From Lysinibacillus composti (GTDB taxonomy: Bacteria > Bacillota > Bacilli > Bacillales_A > Planococcaceae), in assembly GCF_016908465.1 (NCBI RefSeq), contig NZ_JAFBDY010000001.1, positions 1-64,000 on the forward strand: a stretch of DNA of 64,000 nt, in the 5' to 3' direction. Position numbers and translations under genes: made by a program. Position 1 is the stretch's first letter; each line of letters opens with the position of its first letter. This document shows, one piece after another, positions 27,716 to 36,783 of this stretch. The notes under the pieces were generated by a model. That model was given only the letters and a program-made list of their open reading frames with translations, searched no databases and had not been told where the DNA came from.

Positions 27716-28972
27716 TTATTCCAAAGACCCCGCACTCATTCCAGCAATACGTCCAGTTACAAGTGCGCTTGTAATATTGTAGCCACCAGTATAACCATGT
27801 ATATCTAATATTTCCCCACAGAAAAATAACCCGTACTTTTTCTTAGAAGCCATTGTTTTTGGTTCGATTTCTTTGACAGAAACCCCTCCACCCGTTACAA
27901 AGGCTTTTTCTAAGGGTTGCGTCCCATGAACGTCCATTGTAAATGCAACAAGTTCACGTGCTAAGTGTCGAATTTTCTCTTGTGACAATTCTGGACCTGT
28001 GAGTGATGAATCAATTCCAGCACGCTCCATTAAAAATAACAACCATCTTTCAGGAGCAATTGATTTCCACAAATTTTTTACTGATTTTTTGGGCTCTTCT
28101 TTAATTAACTTATTTAAAAATTGTAAGCACGTTTCTTCATTGTAATCTACTAAAGTTTGGATACGAACCTGTACAGGGTTGTCGCCGTTCTTTTTGCGTT
28201 CTTTTACAATAAACTGACTACATCTTAAAATGGCAGGGCCGCTTATACCAAAATGAGTAAAAAGCATGTCCATTTGATGAGTAACAAGTACTTTTCCTTT
28301 TTTATTAAGTACGGAAACAGCTACATCGCGTAAAGCAAGACCTTGAAGTTCACGAGACTGGATGAAGGACTCTTTTGAGATAACTGGTACCTCTGTAGGA
28401 TATAAATCTGTCACCGTATGTCCAGCACGCTCTGCCCAAGGATAACCATCACCTGTTGAGCCTGTTTGAGGCACCGCTTTTCCACCCACAGCTACGATCA
28501 CTGCATTACTACGAATTTCTGTTCCGTCAGCAAGACGTGCACCCAAAATCTTCTCATCATCCATAAGTAATTTGCTAACAGTCGTTTGTAACCGTATTTC
28601 AACATTCAATCGTTTTAATTCAGAGACGAGTGCATCTACTACATCTTGTGCGCGGTTTGACACTGGAAACATTCGTCCATGGTCTTCCTCTTTCAACGCA
28701 ACGCCTAATCCCTCGAAAAATGAAATGATATCTTCATTATTATAAACGGTAAATGGACTGTATAAAAAACGCCCGTTCCCCGGAATGTTCTTTACAATTT
28801 CCTCTGCAGGTAATCGATTTGTAACATTGCATCGTCCACCGCCAGAAATGGCCAATTTTTTACCGAGTTTACTTCCTTTTTCAATTAACATTACTTTTTT
28901 CTGCTGTTCTGCAGCAGCTATTGCAGCCATTAAACCAGAAGGCCCACCGCCAATTACAATTACATCTACCAT
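27716..28972 (-). CDS. ytfP: HI0933/BaiN-family flavoprotein YtfP
   Basis: 418 aa. The N-terminal FAD-binding motif is [20 protein letters not shown], followed by [14 protein letters not shown], and a C-terminal dinucleotide region [13 protein letters not shown] then [15 protein letters not shown]. These are the family marks of HI0933-like NAD(P)/FAD oxidoreductases. The reaction in Bacillales is not established to my knowledge. Monocistronic, reading toward the repeats. Confidence 0.9.
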   Translation of the reverse strand: MVDVIVIGGGPSGLMAAIAAAEQQKKVMLIEKGSKLGKKLAISGGGRCNVTNRLPAEEIVKNIPGNGRFLYSPFTVYNNEDIISFFEGLGVALKEEDHGRMFPVSNRAQDVVDALVSELKRLNVEIRLQTTVSKLLMDDEKILGARLADGTEIRSNAVIVAVGGKAVPQTGSTGDGYPWAERAGHTVTDLYPTEVPVISKESFIQSRELQGLALRDVAVSVLNKKGKVLVTHQMDMLFTHFGISGPAILRCSQFIVKERKKNGDNPVQVRIQTLVDYNEETCLQFLNKLIKEEPKKSVKNLWKSIAPERWLLFLMERAGIDSSLTGPELSQEKIRHLARELVAFTMDVHGTQPLEKAFVTGGGVSVKEIEPKTMASKKKYGLFFCGEILDIHGYTGGYNITSALVTGRIAGMSAGSLE

Positions 28973-29109
28973 GCCCAGAGCTCACTTTCTCTTAAATATT
29001 TACTGTCCCCATTATACACGGTTACACATTGTAGGGAAGCAGATCGCATGAGCTTTTATCTTACCTACTTAAACAATATTAAATTGAGGTATCAATTTAC
29101 TACGTTTAA

Positions 29110-29138
29110 TTGAAAACTTAAAGGAATAGCATTATAAT
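29110..29138 (+). promoter_or_regulatory. Promoter of the asn-synthase/ATP-grasp/FemX operon
   Basis: TTGAAA at 29110-29115, a 17-bp spacer and a consensus TATAAT at 29133-29138. The predicted leader is about 160 bases long. Confidence 0.85.
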
Positions 29139-29251
29139 CATTTATCGTAGCTACAAAATCTTACAAATATCGATTAAGATGATATGATGTAAAGGCTATG
29201 CTATTATTTTTAACACAAAATTTGAAAATAAATTAAGAATTTTGTTTGTAC

Positions 29252-29275
29252 AGTGCAAAGAATGCACTCTTTTTT
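29252..29275 (+). terminator. Leader hairpin with T run (possible attenuator)
   Basis: AGTGCA (29252-29257) / TGCACT (29263-29268) with a five-base loop, followed by CTTTTTT, 32 bp before the first gene and downstream of the promoter. A six-pair stem is short, so termination may be partial. Confidence 0.55.
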
Positions 29276-29306
29276 GAGCTTAATTGAAACCATGAGGTGA
29301 ACATAA

Positions 29307-31154
29307 ATGTGTGGATTTATAGGATATATTAATGGAACAAATATTATTGATCATCACCAAACTATTGAAAATATGATGAATACTATCATCCATCGAGGAC
29401 CAGATAGTGGCGGTATACATACAGATGATAAAGTAACTTTAGGTTTCAGACGCTTAAGTATTATCGACTTATCGGATGTAGCAAACCAACCTCTTTATAG
29501 TGCAGATGGTAGTATTGTTCTTGTGTTCAATGGAGAAATTTATAACTTCCAAGAGTTACGTGAAGATTTAATTGCAAAAGGGCATACATTTAAAACAAAA
29601 TCGGATAGTGAAGTTTTGATTTACGGGTATGTGGAATATGGTTTTGAATTTGTAAAAAAACTTCGCGGAATGTTTGCGTTTTGTATTTGGGATAAGAAGA
29701 ATGATCTTCAGTTTATCGCACGTGACGGTTTTGGTATTAAACCGCTTTACTATACGAGTAATACTACAGATAAAACATTTATCTTCGGCTCTGAAATCAA
29801 AGCATTTTTACCACACCCATCATTTATTAAAGAATTAAACAAAGACGCTTTACGTCCATATTTAACATTCCAATACTCTTCTATGGATGAAACCTTCTTT
29901 AAAGGGGTTTATAAATTACCGCCAGCGCACTACATGGTAATTAAGAATGGTGAAAAGCGCATTGTGAAATATTGGGATAAGAAATTTAACGTAAGAGAAA
30001 AAACGTTAGAACATTATGTAAAAGAAATTCGCGAAACAATGAAAGATTCAGTTGAGAAGCACCAAATTAGTGATGTGAAAGTTGGTTCATTCCTTTCTGG
30101 CGGAATTGACTCAAGTTATATCACGGCTCTTTTACGTCCAAATAAATCGTTCTCTGTAGGGTTTAAAGACTATGAAGCAATGTTTAATGAAACGAACTTA
30201 GCAAAAGAATTATCTGATATATTAAATGTTCAAAATGAACGTAAATATATTTCTGCTGAAGAGTGTTTCGAAAAACTACCAACAATTCAATATCATATGG
30301 ATGAACCACAATCGAACCCTTCATCTGTTCCACTATACTTCTTAAGTGAATTAGCAAGTAAAGATGTAACAGTTGTGCTTTCTGGAGAAGGAGCGGACGA
30401 GATTTTTGGTGGCTATCCATGGTACCAAAACTCTCCTAAAATGGAAAAGTACGAAAAAGTTCCATTTGGGCTTCGTAAAGTAATTCGTGGCATTGCTGAA
30501 AAAATGCCGAAAAATCAATATACACATTTCCTTGTAAAAGGTGGACAAACAGTTGAGGAACGTTTTATTGGGGAAGCCGTTGTATGGGATGAAGAGGATG
30601 CAGTTAACGTATTAAAACCAGCCTATAAAAATGGTCCATCAGTTAAGTCTATTACAAAACGTATTTACGATGAAGTACCTGGTGAAGATGACGTAACGAA
30701 AATGCAATATTTAGACTTACATCTTTGGATGCCAGGGGACATTTTACTAAAAGCTGACAAAATGAGTATGGCACACTCAATTGAACTACGAGTACCATTT
30801 TTAGATAAAGAAGTAATGGAGCTTGCGAAAAAAATCCCATCAAAATATCGTGTAAACGATATTAATACTAAATTTGCTCTACGTAAGGCCGCACATGAAG
30901 AGCTTCCAGAAGAATGGGCGAAACGTCCAAAACTTGGTTTCCCGGTTCCAATTCGTCACTGGTTACGTGAAGAAAAATACTATAACCTAGTAAAAGAAAT
31001 GTTTACAACAGATTTTGCCAAAGAATTCTTTGATACAAATCAATTAGTTGGATATTTAGATGAGCATTATCAAGGAAAAGCAAACCGCGGACGTTATATT
31101 TGGACAACTTATGTGTTCTTAGTATGGTATAAACGATTCTTCGTAGATATGTAA
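29307..31154 (+). CDS. Asparagine synthase-like glutamine amidotransferase
   Basis: 615 aa. The N-terminal class II glutaminase has the catalytic Cys2 (MCGFIGY) with RGPDSGG and FNGEIYNF. The C-terminal synthetase domain has the pyrophosphate loop SGGIDSS at about residue 264 and SGEGADEIFGGYPWY. It closely resembles the AsnB/AsnO group (B. subtilis AsnO is about 614 aa). First of three tightly packed genes. The two partners are a carboxylate-amine ligase and a FemX-type transferase, so the acceptor may be a wall D-aspartate rather than free aspartate. In Lactococcus, AsnH amidates D-Asp of the cross-bridge. Alternative: ordinary asparagine synthesis. Confidence 0.9.
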   Translation: MCGFIGYINGTNIIDHHQTIENMMNTIIHRGPDSGGIHTDDKVTLGFRRLSIIDLSDVANQPLYSADGSIVLVFNGEIYNFQELREDLIAKGHTFKTKSDSEVLIYGYVEYGFEFVKKLRGMFAFCIWDKKNDLQFIARDGFGIKPLYYTSNTTDKTFIFGSEIKAFLPHPSFIKELNKDALRPYLTFQYSSMDETFFKGVYKLPPAHYMVIKNGEKRIVKYWDKKFNVREKTLEHYVKEIRETMKDSVEKHQISDVKVGSFLSGGIDSSYITALLRPNKSFSVGFKDYEAMFNETNLAKELSDILNVQNERKYISAEECFEKLPTIQYHMDEPQSNPSSVPLYFLSELASKDVTVVLSGEGADEIFGGYPWYQNSPKMEKYEKVPFGLRKVIRGIAEKMPKNQYTHFLVKGGQTVEERFIGEAVVWDEEDAVNVLKPAYKNGPSVKSITKRIYDEVPGEDDVTKMQYLDLHLWMPGDILLKADKMSMAHSIELRVPFLDKEVMELAKKIPSKYRVNDINTKFALRKAAHEELPEEWAKRPKLGFPVPIRHWLREEKYYNLVKEMFTTDFAKEFFDTNQLVGYLDEHYQGKANRGRYIWTTYVFLVWYKRFFVDM

Positions 31155-31170
31155 GGGGGCTTAAGAATAC

Positions 31171-32397
31171 ATGGCTAAACAGGATTTTATTCCAGTAATT
31201 TTAGGTACTGATGTCAATGCATATGGAATGGCTCGTTCATTCCATATGGCCTATGGTACAGAGAGCCGTTGTGTTGGTCAGGGAAAATTGTTTATGACAG
31301 ACCAATCAAGTTTCATTACCATTAAAGTAATTGAAAACTTTATGGAACCAACTATTTTCCTTCAAGGGTTGATTGACTACGCAAAGGAATTAACACAAGA
31401 GGCAACTAAGCTAATTTTAGTTGCAAGTAGTGATGGATATGCAGAGCTTGCCATTCGTCATAAGGAACAATTATCTGAATACTATGAAATGCCATTTGTC
31501 AATGAAAAATGGATTGACGAATTATTATATAAAGACCGATTTTATGATCTTTGTGAGAAGTATGGTTTAGACTACCCGGCGACGTATATTGTTTCAAAAG
31601 AACAACATACAAATGTAGAATTACCTTTTGATTACCCAATCGCGTTAAAACCTGCAGATAGTGTTGCGTATTTAGAAGCGGAATTTGAAGGGAAGCAAAA
31701 AGCATATATCATCAAAGATCAAGCTACTTTCGAACAAACATTACAAAATATTTATAACTCAACTTATACAGGAAAGATGATCGTTCAAGATTTCATTCCT
31801 GGTGATGATTCAAATATGCGAGTGTTAAATGCTTATTGTGGTCGAGATGGTAAAGTTCGCATGATGTGTTTAGGTAGACCTTTACTTGAAGATTGTACAC
31901 CTAGTTTAATTGGAAATTATGTAGCGATTGTTAATGAATACAATGAAGATATTTATAAACAGTTCCAACAGTTTTTAGAGAATATTGGTTATACTGGCTT
32001 TGCAAATTTCGATATGAAATATGATGCACGTGATGGCAAATATAAAGTATTTGAAATTAATTTACGTCAAGGCCGTAGTAGCTTCTTTACAACAGGAAGT
32101 GGATATAATATCGCTCAATACGCAGCTGAAGATCTAGTTTATGGAAAAAAAGAGCCAGTTGTTTATGCAAAAACAGAACATCTATGGCTTGGTGTTCCAA
32201 AAGAAGTTGCTTTAAACTATACAGAAGACCAAGAAGCTGTGGAATATATGCGAAAACTAATTGCAGAAAACCGTTATTGTACAACATTAAACTACGATCA
32301 AGATAAATCCATTAAACGTTCTTGGAATGTTCGTAAGTATTATAAAAATTACGAAGAGCGTTATGAGAAGTATTTTACAAAGAAGGGTGACAAGTAA
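31171..32397 (+). CDS. ATP-grasp carboxylate-amine ligase, D-aspartate-ligase-like
   Basis: 408 aa. The N-terminus IPVILGTDVNAYGMARSFH matches the opening pattern I recall for D-aspartate ligases of the Aslfm/AslA group. ATP-grasp features follow: PIALKPADSVAYLEAEF, QDFIPGDDSNMRV, and the Mg-binding YKVFEINLRQGRSSFF. Such enzymes join an amino acid to the lysine side chain of peptidoglycan precursors. It starts 16 bp after the asn-synthase gene with GGGGG, and its stop shares a base with the next ATG (TAATG). The amino acid used is not predictable from sequence. Confidence 0.85.
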   Translation: MAKQDFIPVILGTDVNAYGMARSFHMAYGTESRCVGQGKLFMTDQSSFITIKVIENFMEPTIFLQGLIDYAKELTQEATKLILVASSDGYAELAIRHKEQLSEYYEMPFVNEKWIDELLYKDRFYDLCEKYGLDYPATYIVSKEQHTNVELPFDYPIALKPADSVAYLEAEFEGKQKAYIIKDQATFEQTLQNIYNSTYTGKMIVQDFIPGDDSNMRVLNAYCGRDGKVRMMCLGRPLLEDCTPSLIGNYVAIVNEYNEDIYKQFQQFLENIGYTGFANFDMKYDARDGKYKVFEINLRQGRSSFFTTGSGYNIAQYAAEDLVYGKKEPVVYAKTEHLWLGVPKEVALNYTEDQEAVEYMRKLIAENRYCTTLNYDQDKSIKRSWNVRKYYKNYEERYEKYFTKKGDK

Positions 32398-33398
32398 TGC
32401 CGGTTGTTGATCAGACAAATGCGGCTGATTTGGAGCGTTATGAACAATTTGTTCGTACTGCTCCATTTGCAACTGCAACACAAGATACAGGTTGGTCCCA
32501 TGTCAAAAACAATTGGAGACCACTTTATGTTTACTTAGAGGAAGATGGTCAAATTATTGCTGCGATGTCAATTCTGATGGTGAATGCTGTTGGTGATCAA
32601 GCGCTTGCATATTGCTGTAAAGGTCCAGTATGTGACCCAAAGGATACAGAATTGGTAGATAAGCTAATGAAGGAAGCAGCGCGTTACGCAAAAGAAGAAA
32701 ATGCTTTTCTTTTACGCATTGACCCAGAAGTATTGTATGATGAAGACTTAGTAGAAGCATATCAATCTCTTGGCTATCGTTTGCGTTCACGTAATGTGTC
32801 ATCACATGATACAACACAGCCTCGCTTTAATATGGTCCTTGATTTAAAAGGAAAAACAGAAGAAGAGTTATTAGCTAGCTTCCATAAGAAAACACGTTAC
32901 AATATTCGCTTAGCTGAACGTAAAGGGGTTACTACTCGTTTCAGTCAATCAATTGATGACCTAAAGGTATTTTACGACTTATATGTTACAATGAGTGAAC
33001 GTCATGGCATTACATATCGTCCGTATAATTACTATGAACGCATGTTAGAAGCTTACGGAGAAAATTTCCGTGTATACCTTGCAGAACATGAAGGTGACAT
33101 TATTGCTGGAGCATTAGCATTAAGCTATGGTGATAAGACGTGGTATGCATATGGTGGAAGTCCGAATGTGAAACGTAATTTAATGGCTCCTCATTTATTA
33201 CAATGGGAAATGATTAAATGGGCAGTAGAACAAAAGAAAAATCGCTATGATTTTGGTGGCGTTTTTGAATTAAACGATTCAGATGGTTTATATCGATTTA
33301 AAGAAGGATTTTGTTATCCTGACAATTATACCGAATATCTTGGTGAAATCGATTATGTACTTGATGAAGAAGCATATCAAACATTTATATCAAGATAA
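32397..33398 (+). CDS. FemX/FemAB-type peptidoglycan aminoacyltransferase
   Basis: 333 aa, a double-GNAT-fold family that uses aminoacyl-tRNA to extend the cross-bridge of lipid II. Family segments seen are FHKKTRYNIRLAERKGV (about residue 160), ALALSYGDKTWYAYGGS, and YDFGGVFELNDSDGLYRFKEGF near the end. It lacks the long coiled-coil arm of staphylococcal FemA/B, so it is closer to FemX/FmhB-like single-residue transferases. Coupled to the ligase gene by a 1-bp overlap; a terminator follows. Confidence 0.88.
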   Translation: MPVVDQTNAADLERYEQFVRTAPFATATQDTGWSHVKNNWRPLYVYLEEDGQIIAAMSILMVNAVGDQALAYCCKGPVCDPKDTELVDKLMKEAARYAKEENAFLLRIDPEVLYDEDLVEAYQSLGYRLRSRNVSSHDTTQPRFNMVLDLKGKTEEELLASFHKKTRYNIRLAERKGVTTRFSQSIDDLKVFYDLYVTMSERHGITYRPYNYYERMLEAYGENFRVYLAEHEGDIIAGALALSYGDKTWYAYGGSPNVKRNLMAPHLLQWEMIKWAVEQKKNRYDFGGVFELNDSDGLYRFKEGFCYPDNYTEYLGEIDYVLDEEAYQTFISR

Positions 33399-33410
33399 TC
33401 TACAAGAAAG

Positions 33411-33458
33411 GGCTATCTCAATTGGTGAATTTACTTTTTGAGATGGTGCTTCTTTTTT
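33411..33458 (+). terminator. Terminator of the cross-bridge operon
   Basis: GCTATCTCAA / TTGAGATGGTGC pair with a small bulge, and TTCTTTTTT follows. Confidence 0.75.
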
Positions 33459-33591
33459 AACCAAAGAAAAATTGATTCTTTGGTTTGATTTAATTTTAAT
33501 GAAGCAAATACATACCTAAAACTTATGATTAAATTTTGTGTAAGCATATGTAGTAATATTTACTTAGTTCACTTTATCTTATAAAGATTGG

Positions 33592-35214
33592 ATGGATATG
33601 ATGTCCTCTTTGATGAAAGGCACAGCGATATTAACGATTGGAATGTTTTTATCAAAAGTGCTTGGCTTAATCTATATTTTTCCTTTTTACGCGATTGTAG
33701 GGGAAGAAAATGTGGCACTTTATCAGTATGCATATATCCCTTATACACTTATGCTAGCTGTTGCTGTTTCTGGAGCTCCAATTGCAGTATCGAAATTTGT
33801 TTCGAAATATAATGCAATTGGTGATTATGAATCAGGTCGGAAGCTTTTGAAATCGGGTCTTCTCACGATGATGATTACTGGTTTCTTAGCTTTTATTGTA
33901 CTATTTTTACTCGCAACACCAATTGCAGAGGTTGTAATCAGTAGTGATAAGCAAGTCTTTTCTGTCGAGGAAGTTGCTTCTGTAATTCGCTGGGTAAGTT
34001 TTGCATTAATTGTTGTACCATTTATGAGTTTGTGGCGAGGCTTTTTTCAGGGCTATGGAAAAATGGAGCCTACTGCTGTTTCACAATTAGTTGAACAAAT
34101 TGTCCGCGTCCTATTTTTACTTGCCGGTTCATATGCAGTAGTATTTATTTTTAAAGGAAAAGCTGAAACAGCTGTTTCATTATCTGTATTTGCTGCTTTT
34201 ATCGGCGCAATTGGTGGGCTTGCGGTACTATTTTATTTCTGGAAAAAGTACAAAGTAGAATTCGAATTGTTACGAAGTCAAAGTGTAACGGGATCAGAAA
34301 TTCAGCTTTCAAAAATTTACGGGGAAGTAATCAAATATTCGTTACCGATGATTTTTGTGGGGATGGCGAATTCATTATTCCAATTAGTTGATATGTTAAC
34401 GTTTAATCGTGCAATGGCATCAATTGGTTTGTCCGAAGTCTCTGATATCTACTTAAGTATGATTAATTTTACAACGCATAAAGTTGTGATTATTCCGGTT
34501 ATGTTAGCTACTGGTTTATCATTAGCCCTAGTACCGACCATTACTAAATATTACACTCAACGTGACTTTGGATTATTACATGATGCGATGGATAAAACAT
34601 ACCAAATTCTGATTTTCGTAACTTTACCAGCAGTGATCGGGATTTCTCTTTTATCGAATGAAATTTATTTCATTTTATATTCGGAAAGTGAAATGGGAGC
34701 GAGTATTTTGGCTCACTATGCACCTGTTGCTATATTATTTGCCTTGTTCCAAGTAACTGCAGCACTTTTACAAGGAATTGATTATCAGAAATGGATTGTC
34801 TTTAGTTTACTAACTGGATTATTAGTCAAACTAGTTCTTAATACACCTTTAATTAAAGTAATGCAAGCAGATGGTGCAATTATAGCAACTGCCATTGGAT
34901 ACATTATTTCAGTTGTCATAAATATTGTTGTATTAAAAAAGGCATTGGATTATCGTTCTGTTATGGTAAAACGTCGTATAATACTAATTTGTATTCTAAC
35001 AATACTTATGGCCATTGGTGTATTTATTTCACACCAAGGGTTACTTGCTTTGTTTGGACAAGTAGAAAGTAAGATATCAGCCATCCTTGTTGCCATGGTT
35101 TGTGTTGCGGTAGGGATAATGGTTTACGGATATTTATCACTTCGACTCGGCCTAGCACAAAAGTTATTAGGTGGACGTATTACAAAAGTAGCTAATAAAT
35201 TAGGGTTCAAGTAG
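33592..35214 (+). CDS. murJ: Lipid II flippase MurJ (YtgP type)
   Basis: 540 aa with about 14 membrane helices, MOP/MVF superfamily. B. subtilis YtgP, named MurJ, is a lipid II flippase of the same length; the N-terminus (KGTAILTIGMFLSKVLGLIYIFPFYAIVGEE) agrees. It moves the cell-wall precursor across the membrane. The start is uncertain among ATGs at 33592, 33598 and 33601; the ribosome site is weak, and 33601 best fits YtgP. It directly follows the cross-bridge operon, whose product it would export, and ends 8 bp before the pseudouridine synthase gene. Confidence 0.9.
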   Translation: MDMMSSLMKGTAILTIGMFLSKVLGLIYIFPFYAIVGEENVALYQYAYIPYTLMLAVAVSGAPIAVSKFVSKYNAIGDYESGRKLLKSGLLTMMITGFLAFIVLFLLATPIAEVVISSDKQVFSVEEVASVIRWVSFALIVVPFMSLWRGFFQGYGKMEPTAVSQLVEQIVRVLFLLAGSYAVVFIFKGKAETAVSLSVFAAFIGAIGGLAVLFYFWKKYKVEFELLRSQSVTGSEIQLSKIYGEVIKYSLPMIFVGMANSLFQLVDMLTFNRAMASIGLSEVSDIYLSMINFTTHKVVIIPVMLATGLSLALVPTITKYYTQRDFGLLHDAMDKTYQILIFVTLPAVIGISLLSNEIYFILYSESEMGASILAHYAPVAILFALFQVTAALLQGIDYQKWIVFSLLTGLLVKLVLNTPLIKVMQADGAIIATAIGYIISVVINIVVLKKALDYRSVMVKRRIILICILTILMAIGVFISHQGLLALFGQVESKISAILVAMVCVAVGIMVYGYLSLRLGLAQKLLGGRITKVANKLGFK

Positions 35215-35222
35215 GTGAGAAA

Positions 35223-35936
35223 ATGCGATTAGATAAATTATTATCAAATATGGGATATGGTTCACGTAAAGAAGTAAAACAATTATTAAAACAAAAAGGT
35301 GTTACTGTTGACGGTGAAGTAGTAAAGGATTCAGCAATGCATGTGGATCCTGCAAACCAAAATGTAAGTGTTTTTGGAGAACGGGTAGAGTATACAGAAT
35401 TTGTCTACTATATGATGAATAAACCACCTGGGGTTGTTTCAGCTACAGAAGATTTAAGAGATCAAACGGTGATCGACTTATTAGATCCTTTAGCGCAGCA
35501 TTTTAAGCCCTTTCCTGTTGGACGGTTAGATAAAGACACTGAGGGACTATTACTACTTACAAATGACGGTAATTTAGCACATAATTTACTTTCTCCGAAA
35601 AAGCATGTTCCGAAGACGTACTATGCCATCATTAATGGAGTTGTGACGGAACAAGATGTGGAAGCGTTTAAATTAGGAGTAGAATTAGATGATGGTTATA
35701 TAACAAAGCCAGGACATCTTGTTATTCTAAAATCTGCGCCAACTTCCGAAATTGAATTAACAATACAGGAAGGGAAGTTCCATCAGGTCAAGCGTATGTT
35801 TGAAACACAAGGGAAAAAAGTGACTTATTTAAAACGTCTTTCAATGGGAAGTTTAGAATTGGATGACTCCTTAGAGCTTGGTGATTATCGGGAGCTAACT
35901 ACTGAGGAATTAAATTTATTAAAAAATCCATCATAG
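35223..35936 (+). CDS. ytzG: RsuA-family 16S rRNA pseudouridine synthase
   Basis: 237 aa. An N-terminal S4 RNA-binding domain (MRLDKLLSNMGYGSRKEVKQ) leads to the synthase domain with the catalytic Asp in PVGRLDKDTEGLLLLTNDG (about 100). By family it modifies a uridine in small-subunit rRNA. AGGTGAG site, ATG start. It follows murJ by 8 bp, as in Bacillus, and is closed by a strong terminator. Confidence 0.92.
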   Translation: MRLDKLLSNMGYGSRKEVKQLLKQKGVTVDGEVVKDSAMHVDPANQNVSVFGERVEYTEFVYYMMNKPPGVVSATEDLRDQTVIDLLDPLAQHFKPFPVGRLDKDTEGLLLLTNDGNLAHNLLSPKKHVPKTYYAIINGVVTEQDVEAFKLGVELDDGYITKPGHLVILKSAPTSEIELTIQEGKFHQVKRMFETQGKKVTYLKRLSMGSLELDDSLELGDYRELTTEELNLLKNPS

Positions 35937-35991
35937 TAATGCATTTGAAGTAGGTTTTCTAACGAAATTAACATGTTAATAACACATAAAG

Positions 35992-36036
35992 AAAGAAAAA
36001 AGAATGACCCCGACGAAAGGTCATTCTTTTTTCTTT
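35992..36036 (+). terminator. Terminator after ytzG
   Basis: A perfect 18-bp stem (35992-36009 with 36019-36036) and a nine-base loop; the 3' arm itself contains six T. Confidence 0.92.
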
Positions 36037-36157
36037 GTTCAGATGAAATTCATCTTAAGGTGGTAAATATAAATTGGGTACGAATCTCTTTTTCAGTTTG
36101 GAAAACAATTGAAAAAAAGATATACCTTCAGCGAGTCGAGCGATTAATAAAAGAATT

Positions 36158-36177
36158 GACACGTGTTAACACGTGTC
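36158..36177. promoter_or_regulatory. Perfect 20-bp palindrome
   Basis: GACACGTGTTAACACGTGTC is its own reverse complement. It is flanked by weaker complementary segments (GAGTCGAG at 36134-36141 and CTCGGACT at 36183-36190). It lies between the ytzG terminator and the 3' end of ytzE, outside any gene. It could be a protein-binding site or a cruciform; no family of sites was matched. Confidence 0.6.
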
Positions 36178-36246
36178 CGAAACTCGGACTGAGATTTGCC
36201 AATTCATAATTGTATGGGTTGAATAAGTCTAGCTTATTCTTATATT

Positions 36247-36468
36247 CTAAGATGTCAATTTAACTTTTTTCTTCGTCGTTGTCCATTTGCCTCTACTTGG
36301 GCTTACAACTAAGTCATTAAAGGCTAACACATTCAAATCTCTCTGAATGGTGCGAGGAGTGATATTGAACTCTTCGACTAAATCCTGTGTAGACACCGTC
36401 CCGTTGTTAAGGATAAACATGTACACGTCTTTAATACGATTAAGCATTCTGTCAGTAGTTGGTTTCAT
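36247..36468 (-). CDS. ytzE: DeoR-type HTH protein YtzE
   Basis: 73 aa. A single winged helix-turn-helix: the N-terminus KPTTDRMLNRIKDVYMF, recognition region LVEEFNITPRTIQRDLNVLA, wing PSRGKWTTTKKK. No effector domain is attached, unlike full-length DeoR regulators, but this short form matches B. subtilis YtzE. The start is the ATG at 36468, eight bases after AAGGAG; 18 upstream codons are open but lack a site. The targets are unknown. Confidence 0.9.
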   Translation of the reverse strand: MKPTTDRMLNRIKDVYMFILNNGTVSTQDLVEEFNITPRTIQRDLNVLAFNDLVVSPSRGKWTTTKKKVKLTS

Positions 36469-36521
36469 AAAAACCACTCCTTCGATCTTAATTCTCATGG
36501 CAAAGACTAGCGGACGACACA

Positions 36522-36537
36522 AGTGCAGAGGTGCACT
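36522..36537. promoter_or_regulatory. Inverted repeat upstream of ytzE
   Basis: AGTGCA-GAGG-TGCACT, 54 bp before the ytzE start. The same AGTGCA/TGCACT arms occur in the asn-synthase leader hairpin, with no T run here. It could be an operator, perhaps for autoregulation. Confidence 0.35.
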
Positions 36538-36783
36538 ATAGGCTTTAAATTTCTGCCTTAGACATCCCCTTTTCTAATTTTATTTGTCAACTTATAGATT
36601 CTGACAGTGTCATTATAACAACAAACTATTAATAATTCCATAATTCTCAGTTAATTAATATAATTTTTACAATGTTTATAGTTAGAAATAGAGTTGTTTA
36701 CACATTATATGCAAGTAGGTCTTAACTTTAGTTGTTTTTTTATGAAGAAATAGTAAAATAACCGTATTAAGGGGTGATTGTTT

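Larger units (their letters stand above)
28973..29306. other. Divergent control region of ytfP and the asn-synthase operon
   Basis: 334 bp without a gene. It holds the promoter at 29110-29138 and the leader hairpin at 29252-29275 (listed separately). The ytfP promoter on the other strand was not identified. Confidence 0.6.

Noticed and set aside
35973-36209. 78-codon open frame after ytzG
   Set aside because: It covers the strong ytzG terminator and the 20-bp palindrome and has no ribosome site.
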